Origin: Donghicola mangrovi
GTDB lineage: Bacteria; Pseudomonadota; Alphaproteobacteria; Rhodobacterales; Rhodobacteraceae
Assembly (NCBI RefSeq): GCF_013377535.1
Contig: NZ_JABCJE010000002.1
Coordinates: 248,001 to 312,000 of the forward strand
Length of the DNA: 64,000 bases
Direction: 5' to 3'
Positions 56,442 through 64,000 of the stretch are shown one piece after another (the first letter of the stretch is position 1; the number at the start of each line of letters is the position of its first letter). The position numbers and the translations under genes were made by a program. Under the pieces are notes generated by a model. The model was not told the origin of the DNA, searched no databases, and saw only the letters and a list, made by a program, of their open reading frames with translations.

Positions 56442-57818
56442 ATGAAGGTGATCATCTGCGGTGCAGGTCAGGTAGGTTGGCAGATTGCCCGCCATTTGTC
56501 CGGCGAGTTGAACGACGTAACCGTCGTGGACAGCAACCCCGATCTGGTGCGGCGTGCGACCGATACGCTGGATGTTCAGGGGGTTGCGGGCTTTGCCAGC
56601 TATCCCGATGTGCTGGAACGGGCAGGGGCGCGGGACGCGGATATGATCATCGCGGCCACCCACTCGGACGAGGTGAACATGGTCACCTGTCAGGTCGCGC
56701 ACTCGGTTTTCGACATTCCGCGCAAGATCGCGCGCCTGCGGGCCCAGAGCTATCTGACTGCCATCTATTCCGACCTTTACCGCCGCGAGCATCTGCCGAT
56801 CGACGTGGTGATCAGCCCCGAACGCGAGGTGGCAGCGGCCGCACTGCAACGTCTGTCCGCGCCCGATACCTTTGACACCGAGGTGTTCTTTGACGGGCGC
56901 GCGCGCCTGTTGGGGATCATCGCGGACGAGGATTGCCCCGTTCTGAACACGCCCCTGCGGCAGCTGACCGACCTGTTCTCGACCCTGCGGGCGACGGTGG
57001 TGGGCATCCGCCGCGATGGCACCCTGTGGGCACCCGAGGCTGGCGACCAGATCTTTGCGGGCGATCAGATCTACCTGTTCTCCTATGATGAGGACGTGAA
57101 TCGCTGCATGGAGATTTTCGGGAAAACCCCCCGAAAACAAGAGCGTGTGGTTCTGGTGGGCGGCGGGAACGTCGGTCTGGCCGTGGCCAAAGAATTGGAA
57201 AACTCCAAGACCCGTATCCGCCTGAAAGTCATCGAGAAAAACCGCAAAGTCGCCGAAAAGGCCGCCGATGCGCTGGAGCGGACCATCGTTCTGCACGGCG
57301 ATGGTCTGGACGCTGGCATCCTGCAAGAGGCCAACATTCAGCGCGCCGACGCGGTGCTGTGTGTGACCGACGACGATAAGACCAACATGCTGGCCGCGAC
57401 CCGCGCGAAATCGCTGGGCTGCCCCATGTCGATTGCGCTGATCAACGATCCGACCCTTTTGCCGATGATCGAGCCCTTGGGCATCGACGCCTTCATCAAC
57501 CCGCGTGCCACGACTGTGAGCTCGATCCTGCGGCACATCCGCCATGGCCGCGTGCGCAACGTCTATTCCATCGGCGACGCCGAGGCCGAGGTGATCGAGG
57601 CGCAGGTTCTGTCCACCTGCCCGATGGCCGGAAATCCGGTCGGCAGCATCGAATTCCCCGAAGGCGTTCTGCTGGGGGGCATCATGCGCGGGGGCCGCTA
57701 CATCCGTCCGCGCGGCGACACCATCATCGAAGAGGGGGATATCGTCGCCCTGTTCGCCCTGACCAAAGACGTCCCCGAAGTCGAGCGCCTGCTTCAGGTC
57801 TCGATCGACTATTTCTAG
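56442..57818 (+). CDS. trkA: Trk potassium-uptake regulator TrkA
   Basis: TrkA is the cytoplasmic gating ring of the Trk K+ channel. The 458-residue protein has two NAD-binding RCK_N halves (KVIICGAGQVGWQIA at the start and VVLVGGGNVGLAVAKELE near residue 235), each followed by an RCK_C domain. It precedes trkH by three bases. The ntrYX-trkA-trkH-hfq-hflX order is conserved in Rhodobacterales and related groups. Confidence 0.96.
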   Translation: MKVIICGAGQVGWQIARHLSGELNDVTVVDSNPDLVRRATDTLDVQGVAGFASYPDVLERAGARDADMIIAATHSDEVNMVTCQVAHSVFDIPRKIARLRAQSYLTAIYSDLYRREHLPIDVVISPEREVAAAALQRLSAPDTFDTEVFFDGRARLLGIIADEDCPVLNTPLRQLTDLFSTLRATVVGIRRDGTLWAPEAGDQIFAGDQIYLFSYDEDVNRCMEIFGKTPRKQERVVLVGGGNVGLAVAKELENSKTRIRLKVIEKNRKVAEKAADALERTIVLHGDGLDAGILQEANIQRADAVLCVTDDDKTNMLAATRAKSLGCPMSIALINDPTLLPMIEPLGIDAFINPRATTVSSILRHIRHGRVRNVYSIGDAEAEVIEAQVLSTCPMAGNPVGSIEFPEGVLLGGIMRGGRYIRPRGDTIIEEGDIVALFALTKDVPEVERLLQVSIDYF

Positions 57819-57821
57819 GTC

Positions 57822-59339
57822 ATGGTCCGCGCGCTCTCAAATCTGCCGCTGCTGCTGCACCTCTTTCTGATTGCAGCGCTGGCGATGCTGGTTCCGGCCG
57901 CCCACGCCTTGGCGGTCGAGGAATTCCACATTGCGCGCACGTTCTTTTACGCCAGCCTTCTGGTGTTCGTGGTCACGGTGTTCATCGGGATCGCGATGTC
58001 GGGCCGTCAGGAACAGCACACCCAGCGCGATCAGCTGCTGACCTTGGTGGCGGCTTTCGTGTTTCTGCCGGTCATTCTGGCGATCCCGTTCCAAGAGGCC
58101 AGCCGCACGACCAGCTTCCTGAACGCCTATTTCGAGATGGTCTCCAGCTTTACCACAACGGGGGCGTCTTTGTACGATCAGGCGCATTCCTTGGCCCCCA
58201 GTCTGCACCTGTGGCGGGCGACGGTGGGCTGGCTCGGGGGCCTTTTGATCTGGGTGGTGGCGGCGTCAACCTTGGCGCCCATGAACCTAGGCGGGTTCGA
58301 GATTACCGGCGCAGGCACCGTTCATAGTGACCAGAGCGTCATTCATCGCGGGATGGGCCGCAAGACCCAAGCGGGCCGCGTCTGGCAGGCGGTGTCCACC
58401 CTTGCGCCGGTCTATGGGGTGCTGACGTTGGCCCTGTGGATTTTCCTGCTGATGGTCGGGGACGAGCCCTTGGTGGCGCTGTGCCATGCGATGGGGACGC
58501 TCTCGACCTCGGGGATTTCGCCGGTGGGCGGCGCGGGTAACAGCACCAGCGGCGTCGCGGGCGAGGTTCTGATCTTTGTGTTCCTGATGCTGGCCCTGTC
58601 GCGCATGACCTTCTCGAGCGAGATGTTGCTGCGCCCCCAGCGCCTGCTTCTGGACCCTGAATTCAAGGTCGGCATTCTGATCGTCGCCATCGTGCCCGCG
58701 CTGCTGTTCGTGCGCCACTGGATTGGCGCGATCGAGGTGAACGAGCAGGCGAACTTTGCCGCCGGGGCCAATGCGCTCTGGGGGTCTGTGTTCACCGTGA
58801 TGTCGTTCCTGACCACCACCGGCTATGAGTCCGTCCACTGGGAGGCCGCGCGCGGCTGGTCCGGTCTGCCTGCGCCGGGGGTTGTGCTGCTGGGGCTGGC
58901 GATCATCGGCGGCGGCGTGGCGACCACCACGGGCGGGGTCAAGCTACTGCGGGTCTATGCCCTCTATATGCACGGCCTGCGCGAGATGGAGAAACTGGTC
59001 CACCCCAGTTCGGTCCGCGCGATCGGCGGTCCGGGGCGGCGTATCCACCAGCAGGGCGCCTATCTGGCTTGGCTGTTCTTCATGATTTTCGCTCTGTCGA
59101 TTGCGGGCACCATGGCGCTGCTGACAGCCTTCGGTGTCAATTTCGAAGAGGCGATGGTGGTTGCCGTCGCGGCCCTGTCCACCACCGGCCCCTTGGCCCA
59201 TGCGGCCGCAGAAACCACATTCAGCTACGGTTCCCTGAGTGATCACGCGAAAATGATCGTGTGCTTTGCAATGGTCCTTGGCCGGTTAGAAGCGCTTGCA
59301 CTTATCGCAATCTTCAACCCAAATTTCTGGCGAAACTGA
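57822..59339 (+). CDS. trkH: Trk potassium-uptake membrane subunit TrkH
   Basis: The 505-residue membrane protein has about ten or more hydrophobic helices and four pore loops with filter-like motifs such as SSFTTTGASLYDQ, MGTLSTSGISP, SFLTTTGYESVHW and LSTTGPLAH. These line the K+ path of Trk/Ktr transporters. ATG at 57822 follows the trkA stop by three bases. The gene ends 128 bases before hfq. Confidence 0.96.
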   Translation: MVRALSNLPLLLHLFLIAALAMLVPAAHALAVEEFHIARTFFYASLLVFVVTVFIGIAMSGRQEQHTQRDQLLTLVAAFVFLPVILAIPFQEASRTTSFLNAYFEMVSSFTTTGASLYDQAHSLAPSLHLWRATVGWLGGLLIWVVAASTLAPMNLGGFEITGAGTVHSDQSVIHRGMGRKTQAGRVWQAVSTLAPVYGVLTLALWIFLLMVGDEPLVALCHAMGTLSTSGISPVGGAGNSTSGVAGEVLIFVFLMLALSRMTFSSEMLLRPQRLLLDPEFKVGILIVAIVPALLFVRHWIGAIEVNEQANFAAGANALWGSVFTVMSFLTTTGYESVHWEAARGWSGLPAPGVVLLGLAIIGGGVATTTGGVKLLRVYALYMHGLREMEKLVHPSSVRAIGGPGRRIHQQGAYLAWLFFMIFALSIAGTMALLTAFGVNFEEAMVVAVAALSTTGPLAHAAAETTFSYGSLSDHAKMIVCFAMVLGRLEALALIAIFNPNFWRN

Positions 59340-59467
59340 CTCATCTTTGCCAAATTTAGGCAGGCGTCAGTAAATTCGGGCTGGAAAGTCAGAATTTCCC
59401 TCTCCATACTACCAAGGCATCAGAGGCGCTGCTCTGCGGCATCAAGCAAGAATAAAGGCAAAAAACA

Positions 59468-59707
59468 ATGGCTTCCGATAAGCAAAACCTGCAGGACGCA
59501 TTTCTTAACCACGTCCGGAAGACCAAGATCCCGGTCACCATTTTCCTGATCAACGGGGTTAAACTGCAGGGCGTTATTACCTGGTTTGACAATTTCTGTG
59601 TTCTTCTGCGTCGCGACGGCCAATCGCAACTGGTCTACAAGCATGCGATTTCGACGATCATGCCGGCCCAGCCGCTGAACCTCTATGACGGTGACGGCGA
59701 CAATTGA
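59468..59707 (+). CDS. hfq: RNA chaperone Hfq
   Basis: The 79-residue Sm-like protein has [29 protein letters not shown] (read in two strands) and [10 protein letters not shown], which form the hexamer's RNA-binding surfaces; the C-terminal tail is short as in alphaproteobacteria. Hfq joins small RNAs with target mRNAs. Its stop overlaps the hflX start as TTGA. Confidence 0.97.
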   Translation: MASDKQNLQDAFLNHVRKTKIPVTIFLINGVKLQGVITWFDNFCVLLRRDGQSQLVYKHAISTIMPAQPLNLYDGDGDN

Positions 59708-60978
59708 CCGAGACCAAGACCGAACTGACCCGCGCGTTAGTTCTGCATCCTGACATCCGTAGTGATAGTCAACGGCGGGCCGCAGGGCCCGCTTTGGAAG
59801 AAGCGGTTTCCTTGGCCGCCGCCCTGCCGCACCTCGAGGTGGTGGGGTCTTCGGTTGTGCGCTTGCCGCGCCCCCATCCGGGGATGCTGTTCGGCTCGGG
59901 CAAGATCGAAGAGCTGAAGGAATGGATCCACTCGCTCGAGGCCGAGCTGGTTCTGATCGACGGTCCCGTCAGCCCGGTGCAGCAACGAAATCTGGAAAAA
60001 GAGTGGAAATGCAAGGTGTTGGACCGTACAGGTCTGATCCTTGAGATTTTCTCGGACCGCGCCGCCACCCGAGAGGGTGTGTTGCAGGTCGAGATGGCCG
60101 CGCTGTCCTATCAGCGGACGCGACTGGTGCGGGCCTGGACCCACCTGGAACGTCAGCGGGGCGGTTTGGGCTTTGTCGGTGGTCCGGGCGAAACCCAGAT
60201 CGAGGCTGACCGCCGCGCGATTGATGAGCAACTGGTGCGCCTGCGCCGGCAGCTGGAAAAGGTTGTGAAAACCCGCAACCTGCACCGCGCTGCGCGGGCC
60301 AAGGTGCCGTTCCCGATCGTTGCGCTGGTGGGCTATACCAACGCGGGCAAATCCACGCTGTTCAACCGCCTGACCGGCGCCGATGTTCTGGCCAAGGATA
60401 TGCTGTTTGCGACCCTTGACCCGACCATGCGCGGGGTCAAGCTGCCCGAGGGCCCCGAGGTCATTCTATCGGATACCGTGGGTTTCATCAGCGACCTGCC
60501 GACCGAACTGGTTGCGGCCTTCCGCGCCACCCTCGAAGAGGTTCTGAGCGCCCACCTGATCCTGCACGTCCGAGATATCTCGCACACCGAATCCGAGGAG
60601 CAGGCCGAGGATGTGCGCGAGATTCTGGATACTTTGGGCGTCAGTGATTCGACGCCCATGATCGAGGTCTGGAACAAAATCGACCGCGTGGACCCCGAGC
60701 GCCGCGAGACGCTGGAAAACATCGCGGCTCGTTCTGACGATGTGCTGGTGCTGTCCGCGATCGAAGGCACCGGTATGGACCGCCTGCTGGAACTGGTCTC
60801 GGACCGGCTCGAAGGCGGGCGCTGGGACGAGGTGATTTCCCTGACATTCTCTCAGGGCAAGGAGCGCGCGTGGCTGTTCCAACGCGGAGTGGTCATCGAG
60901 GAAACCCAGACGGACACCGGCTATGACGTCGAGGTCCGCTGGAGCGCCAAAGACGCCAAACGGTTCCGCGAAATCTGA
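59704..60978 (+). CDS. hflX: GTPase HflX
   Basis: HflX splits stalled or hibernating ribosomes after stress. The 424-residue protein has the HflX N-terminal domain ([18 protein letters not shown]), a coiled helical linker with [17 protein letters not shown], and a GTPase domain with G1 [10 protein letters not shown]3 [10 protein letters not shown] and G4-like NKID. The start is TTG at 59704, overlapping hfq by four bases, so it is translationally coupled. Its terminator lies inside the 3' end of the convergent sqdC. Confidence 0.95.
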   Translation: MTETKTELTRALVLHPDIRSDSQRRAAGPALEEAVSLAAALPHLEVVGSSVVRLPRPHPGMLFGSGKIEELKEWIHSLEAELVLIDGPVSPVQQRNLEKEWKCKVLDRTGLILEIFSDRAATREGVLQVEMAALSYQRTRLVRAWTHLERQRGGLGFVGGPGETQIEADRRAIDEQLVRLRRQLEKVVKTRNLHRAARAKVPFPIVALVGYTNAGKSTLFNRLTGADVLAKDMLFATLDPTMRGVKLPEGPEVILSDTVGFISDLPTELVAAFRATLEEVLSAHLILHVRDISHTESEEQAEDVREILDTLGVSDSTPMIEVWNKIDRVDPERRETLENIAARSDDVLVLSAIEGTGMDRLLELVSDRLEGGRWDEVISLTFSQGKERAWLFQRGVVIEETQTDTGYDVEVRWSAKDAKRFREI

Positions 60979-61842
60979 TCAAGCGCCCTGCGGGGCGCTT
61001 TTTCGTAACCCGCTCAGGAACTCGGTCAGGCGTTTGCGGCCACCCGGTTGCCAGCCAATCGACCGCAGCGCGGTGCAATCCATCACGTTGAAGGTTTCGT
61101 CCACGCGGGCAGGTAAGGGCAGGGTCAGCCCCGCAAAGTCCGCGTATTCGCGCAGCACATCGTGGCGGTCCACCAGAATATCGGAAAGGTTCGCGATGCG
61201 GGGGGCTTTGGGCGCGGTCAGCAGCAGGTTGATCGCGGCGGTCATGTCATGGCCGTGGACCTCGGTGCCTTGGCGGGGCTCAATGGGGTGACCGTTTTCG
61301 AATTCTTCGAACAGGCCGCGCCATTTGTGCCAGCCTTGCGGATAGGCCGCCCCATAGACGCCGGTCGCGCGCAGGGCGGTCGGCTGGAAGCCCACATCGG
61401 CCATGGCCAGCAGGGCTTCTTCGGCCTCTAGCTTGGCCTCGCCGTACAGGGTGTCGGGGGTGCAGGGGGTGTCCTCGGTCAAGACGGTGCCCGCGGGTTT
61501 GGGGCCATAGACCGCGCGCGAGGACAGGAAAATCAGGCGGCGCACCCCTTGGGCCTTGGCGGCCTTGAACAGGGTGATCGAGCCATCGACGTTCAGCAGG
61601 CGGAACCCTTCGGGATCGTCGCCCTCGCCGCCGCGATATTTGCCGGGGACGTGGCTAAAGGCGCAATGCACCACCGCATCCATTCCGCAGATTTCGGGAG
61701 CGTCCCCAAGTTCGTATTCGACGTGGTGGTGATTGGCAAAAGGCTGGCGGCTCAGCGCCAATACATCGTGTCCTGCGTGCCTGAGGCCGTTCATCACAAA
61801 GTGACCAAGGTATCCAGACGCACCGGTAACAGCGATTTTCAT
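60979..61842 (-). CDS. sqdC: NAD-dependent epimerase/reductase-like protein SqdC
   Basis: The 287-residue protein is an extended SDR: NAD motif VTGASGYLGHF, and the active site FLSSRAVYGPKP with YGEAKLEAEE (Ser, Tyr-x-x-x-Lys). Its position as third gene after sqdB and the glycosyltransferase matches sqdBDC of Rhodobacter sphaeroides, where SqdC is needed for sulfolipid at wild-type level or form. The call rests mostly on context; on sequence alone it would be a generic epimerase. It overlaps the upstream gene by ATGA. Confidence 0.78.
   Translation of the reverse strand: MKIAVTGASGYLGHFVMNGLRHAGHDVLALSRQPFANHHHVEYELGDAPEICGMDAVVHCAFSHVPGKYRGGEGDDPEGFRLLNVDGSITLFKAAKAQGVRRLIFLSSRAVYGPKPAGTVLTEDTPCTPDTLYGEAKLEAEEALLAMADVGFQPTALRATGVYGAAYPQGWHKWRGLFEEFENGHPIEPRQGTEVHGHDMTAAINLLLTAPKAPRIANLSDILVDRHDVLREYADFAGLTLPLPARVDETFNVMDCTALRSIGWQPGGRKRLTEFLSGLRKSAPQGA
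60982..61004 (+). terminator. Intrinsic terminator of hflX, inside the 3' end of sqdC
   Basis: AGCGCCC pairs with GGGCGCT across a TGCG loop and is followed by TTTTTC, four bases past the hflX stop. The same bases encode the last codons of sqdC on the other strand, so the hairpin and the protein end are shared. Confidence 0.88.
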
Positions 61843-62675
61843 TCAGGGTTCTCCAAACTCGCCAGATCAGGGGCCCGCTTGCCGTCCAGATACTGGTGCC
61901 AAAGGGTAATCAGAGGCTCCAGTTGATCGGCCTTGGGGTGAGGGATCTGCCATGGCTTTTCATATTGATAATGCAACACCTTCACCGAGGACCAGCGCCA
62001 CAGTTGCGGCATGTTGAACCACACATATTGGAGCATGTTGTAAGTCACGGGTAAACCGTGCCAATCGGGAAAGTAATGTTCCAGAAATGTCTGGTCGGTG
62101 CGGCGCCAGAACACATCCGGCTGGTCCAGTTCAGCCAGCATCGCCTCATAGGTTTCGGCGCTGGGACGGGCGGTGAAGACGCCGCTGTTCATGCGGTGAA
62201 AATCGGCCAGCTCTTCGTAGACATTCGGCGCGGCGCAGAACTGGGGATAGTCGAACAGGGTGTCGATGTTTTGCAGCACCAAGGTGTCCGCATCCAGAAA
62301 AACCACCGAAACATAGTCCGTCATCTGCCAGAGGCGCAGTTTAGCAAAGTTGTCTAACGGTGTGTGAAAGCTGGGTTTTTCGCCCTTGGTAAAGGGCGCG
62401 GCCCCATGCAGGTTGCGCCGCGCGTGAAGGGTGTTGAACCCTTCGGACGTGGGCAGCAGGTCCACCTGAACCAGCCGTGCGCCCAAGGCCAGAAGCGGTG
62501 CGAGGTCGCTTCGCGCGACCCCGCCTGTGTACATTACCACCAGATCGGCCGCCGTTCCCGTCCAGACCAGCGACTGCACCAAGGCCCGCGCCCCCAGCGC
62601 ATAATCGGCATTGGTGACCAGCGTCACATAGGCATGTTTGGCACGAGCGGGGCCCGAGGCAGTCAGTCCGTCCAT
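61839..62675 (-). CDS. sqdD: Glycogenin-like glycosyltransferase SqdD (sulfolipid)
   Basis: The 278-residue protein is GT8-like: an N-terminal YVTLVTNADYALGARALVQSL, LRLWQMTDYVSVVFLDADTLVL with the DxD motif, and a C-terminal HYQYEKPWQIP. R. sphaeroides SqdD is described as glycogenin-like and transfers sulfoquinovose in sulfolipid synthesis; the gene order here is the same. ATG at 62675 overlaps the sqdB stop as TAATG. It is coupled to sqdC by ATGA. Confidence 0.82.
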   Translation of the reverse strand: MDGLTASGPARAKHAYVTLVTNADYALGARALVQSLVWTGTAADLVVMYTGGVARSDLAPLLALGARLVQVDLLPTSEGFNTLHARRNLHGAAPFTKGEKPSFHTPLDNFAKLRLWQMTDYVSVVFLDADTLVLQNIDTLFDYPQFCAAPNVYEELADFHRMNSGVFTARPSAETYEAMLAELDQPDVFWRRTDQTFLEHYFPDWHGLPVTYNMLQYVWFNMPQLWRWSSVKVLHYQYEKPWQIPHPKADQLEPLITLWHQYLDGKRAPDLASLENPE

Positions 62676-63895
62676 TAGACCACCGATTTCAGGCGCTTGC
62701 CTTCGGGGTCGTGGTTCACGGTGGCCGCGATATCCTTGGTCCATGCGGATACGGCGGGCACGCGGCTGCGGTCGATACGGTGTGCGTATCGTTTCGCGAC
62801 CTCGACGACCTCGGACATGAGGCCGGTTTCCAGCGTGATCGGGTTCAGACCCAAGGCTAAAAATTGGTCATTCTTGACGATCAGGTCGTTCTCGGCCGCC
62901 TCTTTGCGGGGGTTCGGCAGGTTCATGACCTGCGCACCTGTCAGGCGGGCGATCATGTTGGCCAGATCGCGGACGCGGTGAGTCTCGGTCATCTGGTTGA
63001 AAATCTTGACGCGGTCGCCGTGCTGGGGGGCGTCCGACAGGGCCAGCTCAATGCAGCGGACCGAGTCCTGAATGTGGATGAAGGCGCGGGTCTGACCGCC
63101 GGTGCCGTGAACGGTCAGCGGATAGCCGATCGCCGCCTGAATCAGGAAGCGGTTCAGGACTGTGCCGTAGTCGCCGTCATAGTCGAAACGGTTGATCAGC
63201 TGCTCATGGCGACGAGTCTGCTCGGTGTGGGTGCCCCAGACGATGCCTTGGTGCAGGTCGGTGATCCGCAGGCCGTCGTTCTGCGCGTAGAACTGGAACA
63301 GGATTTGGTCCAGCGACTTGGTCATATGGTAAACCGAGCCGGGACGGGTGGGGTACAGGATTTCCAGCCCCTTCTTCTCGCCTGCGAGGTTCTCGATCTC
63401 GACGTCCAGATAGCCTTCGGGGATGGCCGCGCCGACGCTGGAGTAACCATAAACGCCCATGGTCCCGAGGTGGACGATATGCGGGTCAATGCCCGACTCC
63501 ACCACAGCGGCCAGCAGGTTGTGGGTGGCGCTGACGTTGTTGTTGACGGTGTAGACCTTGTGACGGTCGGTCTTCATCGAGTAGGGCGCGGCGCGCTGTT
63601 CGGCAAAGTGGATGATCGCCTCGGGCTGGTATTCGACCAGCCACGCCTTCAGGCGCTCGTATTCTTTGGCCAGATCCAGCAGGTGGAATTTCAGAGTGCG
63701 GCCGGTGACCTCTTTCCAGATGCGGCAGCGTTCCTGAATCGAATCCATCGGGGTCAGAGACTGGACACCCAATTCGGTGTCGATCCAGCGGCGCGACAGG
63801 TTGTCGATGATGTGCACATCGTGTCCCAGATCGGACAGGTGCAACACAGTGGGCCAGCCTACGAAACCGTCTCCGCCAAGTACCGCGATCTTCAT
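62675..63895 (-). CDS. sqdB: UDP-sulfoquinovose synthase SqdB
   Basis: SqdB converts UDP-glucose and sulfite to UDP-sulfoquinovose, the head-group donor of the sulfolipid SQDG. The 406-residue SDR has the SqdB-type N-terminus VLGGDGFVGWPTVLHLSDLG (with GDGFVGW for GDGYCGW), AEQRAAPYSM, the active site HLGTMGVYG with YHMTKSLD, and ITDLHQGIVWG. The ATG at 63895 has AGGA 9 bases upstream. It heads the sqdBDC operon and has Pho-box-like repeats upstream. Confidence 0.88.
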   Translation of the reverse strand: MKIAVLGGDGFVGWPTVLHLSDLGHDVHIIDNLSRRWIDTELGVQSLTPMDSIQERCRIWKEVTGRTLKFHLLDLAKEYERLKAWLVEYQPEAIIHFAEQRAAPYSMKTDRHKVYTVNNNVSATHNLLAAVVESGIDPHIVHLGTMGVYGYSSVGAAIPEGYLDVEIENLAGEKKGLEILYPTRPGSVYHMTKSLDQILFQFYAQNDGLRITDLHQGIVWGTHTEQTRRHEQLINRFDYDGDYGTVLNRFLIQAAIGYPLTVHGTGGQTRAFIHIQDSVRCIELALSDAPQHGDRVKIFNQMTETHRVRDLANMIARLTGAQVMNLPNPRKEAAENDLIVKNDQFLALGLNPITLETGLMSEVVEVAKRYAHRIDRSRVPAVSAWTKDIAATVNHDPEGKRLKSVV

Positions 63896-63960
63896 GAAAT
63901 TCTTTCCTTCGGACATAAATTCGGAATGAAAAACCTATATAAGTAAAGAGCCTAGCATTT

Positions 63961-63988
63961 GTGACAGTGAGGCAAAGCTAATGTGACA
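63961..63988 (-). promoter_or_regulatory. Pho-box-like direct repeat upstream of sqdB
   Basis: On the minus strand TGTCAC occurs twice with starts 22 bases apart, that is two 11-base steps, the register of PhoB half-sites (core TGTCA); the intermediate step is degenerate. A TATATA hexamer lies about 20 bases closer to sqdB. The repeats lie 66-93 bases before the start. Phosphate control of sulfolipid genes makes the match plausible. Confidence 0.45.
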
Positions 63989-64000
63989 TGCGCCGGTGAT

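Overview
The window reads as a chromosomal segment of a marine-type alphaproteobacterium of the order Rhodobacterales (Roseobacter/Rhodobacter group). This rests on linked genes typical of that group: sciP next to ctrA, the dusB(nifR3)-ntrB-ntrC-ntrY-ntrX-trkA-trkH-hfq-hflX run, sqdB-sqdD-sqdC for sulfolipid, usg, DUF6477 and DUF6456 family proteins, and Hint-domain RTX proteins. The DNA is GC-rich, starts are often GTG or TTG, and genes commonly overlap by ATGA or TAATG. No phage, insertion sequence, CRISPR array or rRNA operon was seen.

Layout. 1-9.3 kb: the 3' part of an M32 carboxypeptidase gene, a glycosidase-like protein with a hydrophobic tail, a LysR regulator, gyrA, usg, dsbB and a DedA-family membrane protein that may start at ATT. 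9.4-14.7 kb: tRNA-Leu(CAA), a 0.8 kb gene-free AT-richer stretch, a 1185-residue LamG/RTX/Hint secreted protein and a smaller Hint protein. 14.7-22 kb: a MobA-like nucleotidyltransferase, mnmA, sciP, ctrA, ligA and recG. 22.0-22.4 kb: an exact alphaproteobacterial LexA box, a 40-codon hydrophobic ORF, a foldable 3' UTR and a strong terminator; this is the most unusual unit in the window.

22.5-37.4 kb: an IscU-like scaffold, hisI, gluQ, trmFO, a hotdog thioesterase, rplM-rpsI, a small winged-helix-like protein with a promoter region carrying one CtrA box and one DnaA box, tetR-ppk2, a lipoprotein hydrolase, metA (acetyl type by its specificity residue), a P-loop ATPase, a FadL porin, an EamA transporter, ydcF and guaA. 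37.6-49 kb: an MttB-family methyltransferase without pyrrolysine, DUF6477, a DUF6456 HTH protein, a VIT transporter, oxyR facing a Prx5-type peroxiredoxin, lipA, a diheme cytochrome c with two small membrane ORFs, hpt, a RatA/COQ10-like protein, cinA, pgpA and ispDF.

49-64 kb: nitrogen and redox signalling (dusB-ntrBC, ntrYX), potassium uptake (trkAH), RNA regulation and ribosome rescue (hfq-hflX), then the sulfolipid operon sqdBDC on the other strand. Upstream of sqdB lie Pho-box-like repeats, which fits the known replacement of phospholipid by sulfolipid when phosphate is short. Both NtrC and NtrX lack the GAFTGA loop that contacts sigma-54. All calls rest on reading the sequence and on recalled family motifs; no database search was run.
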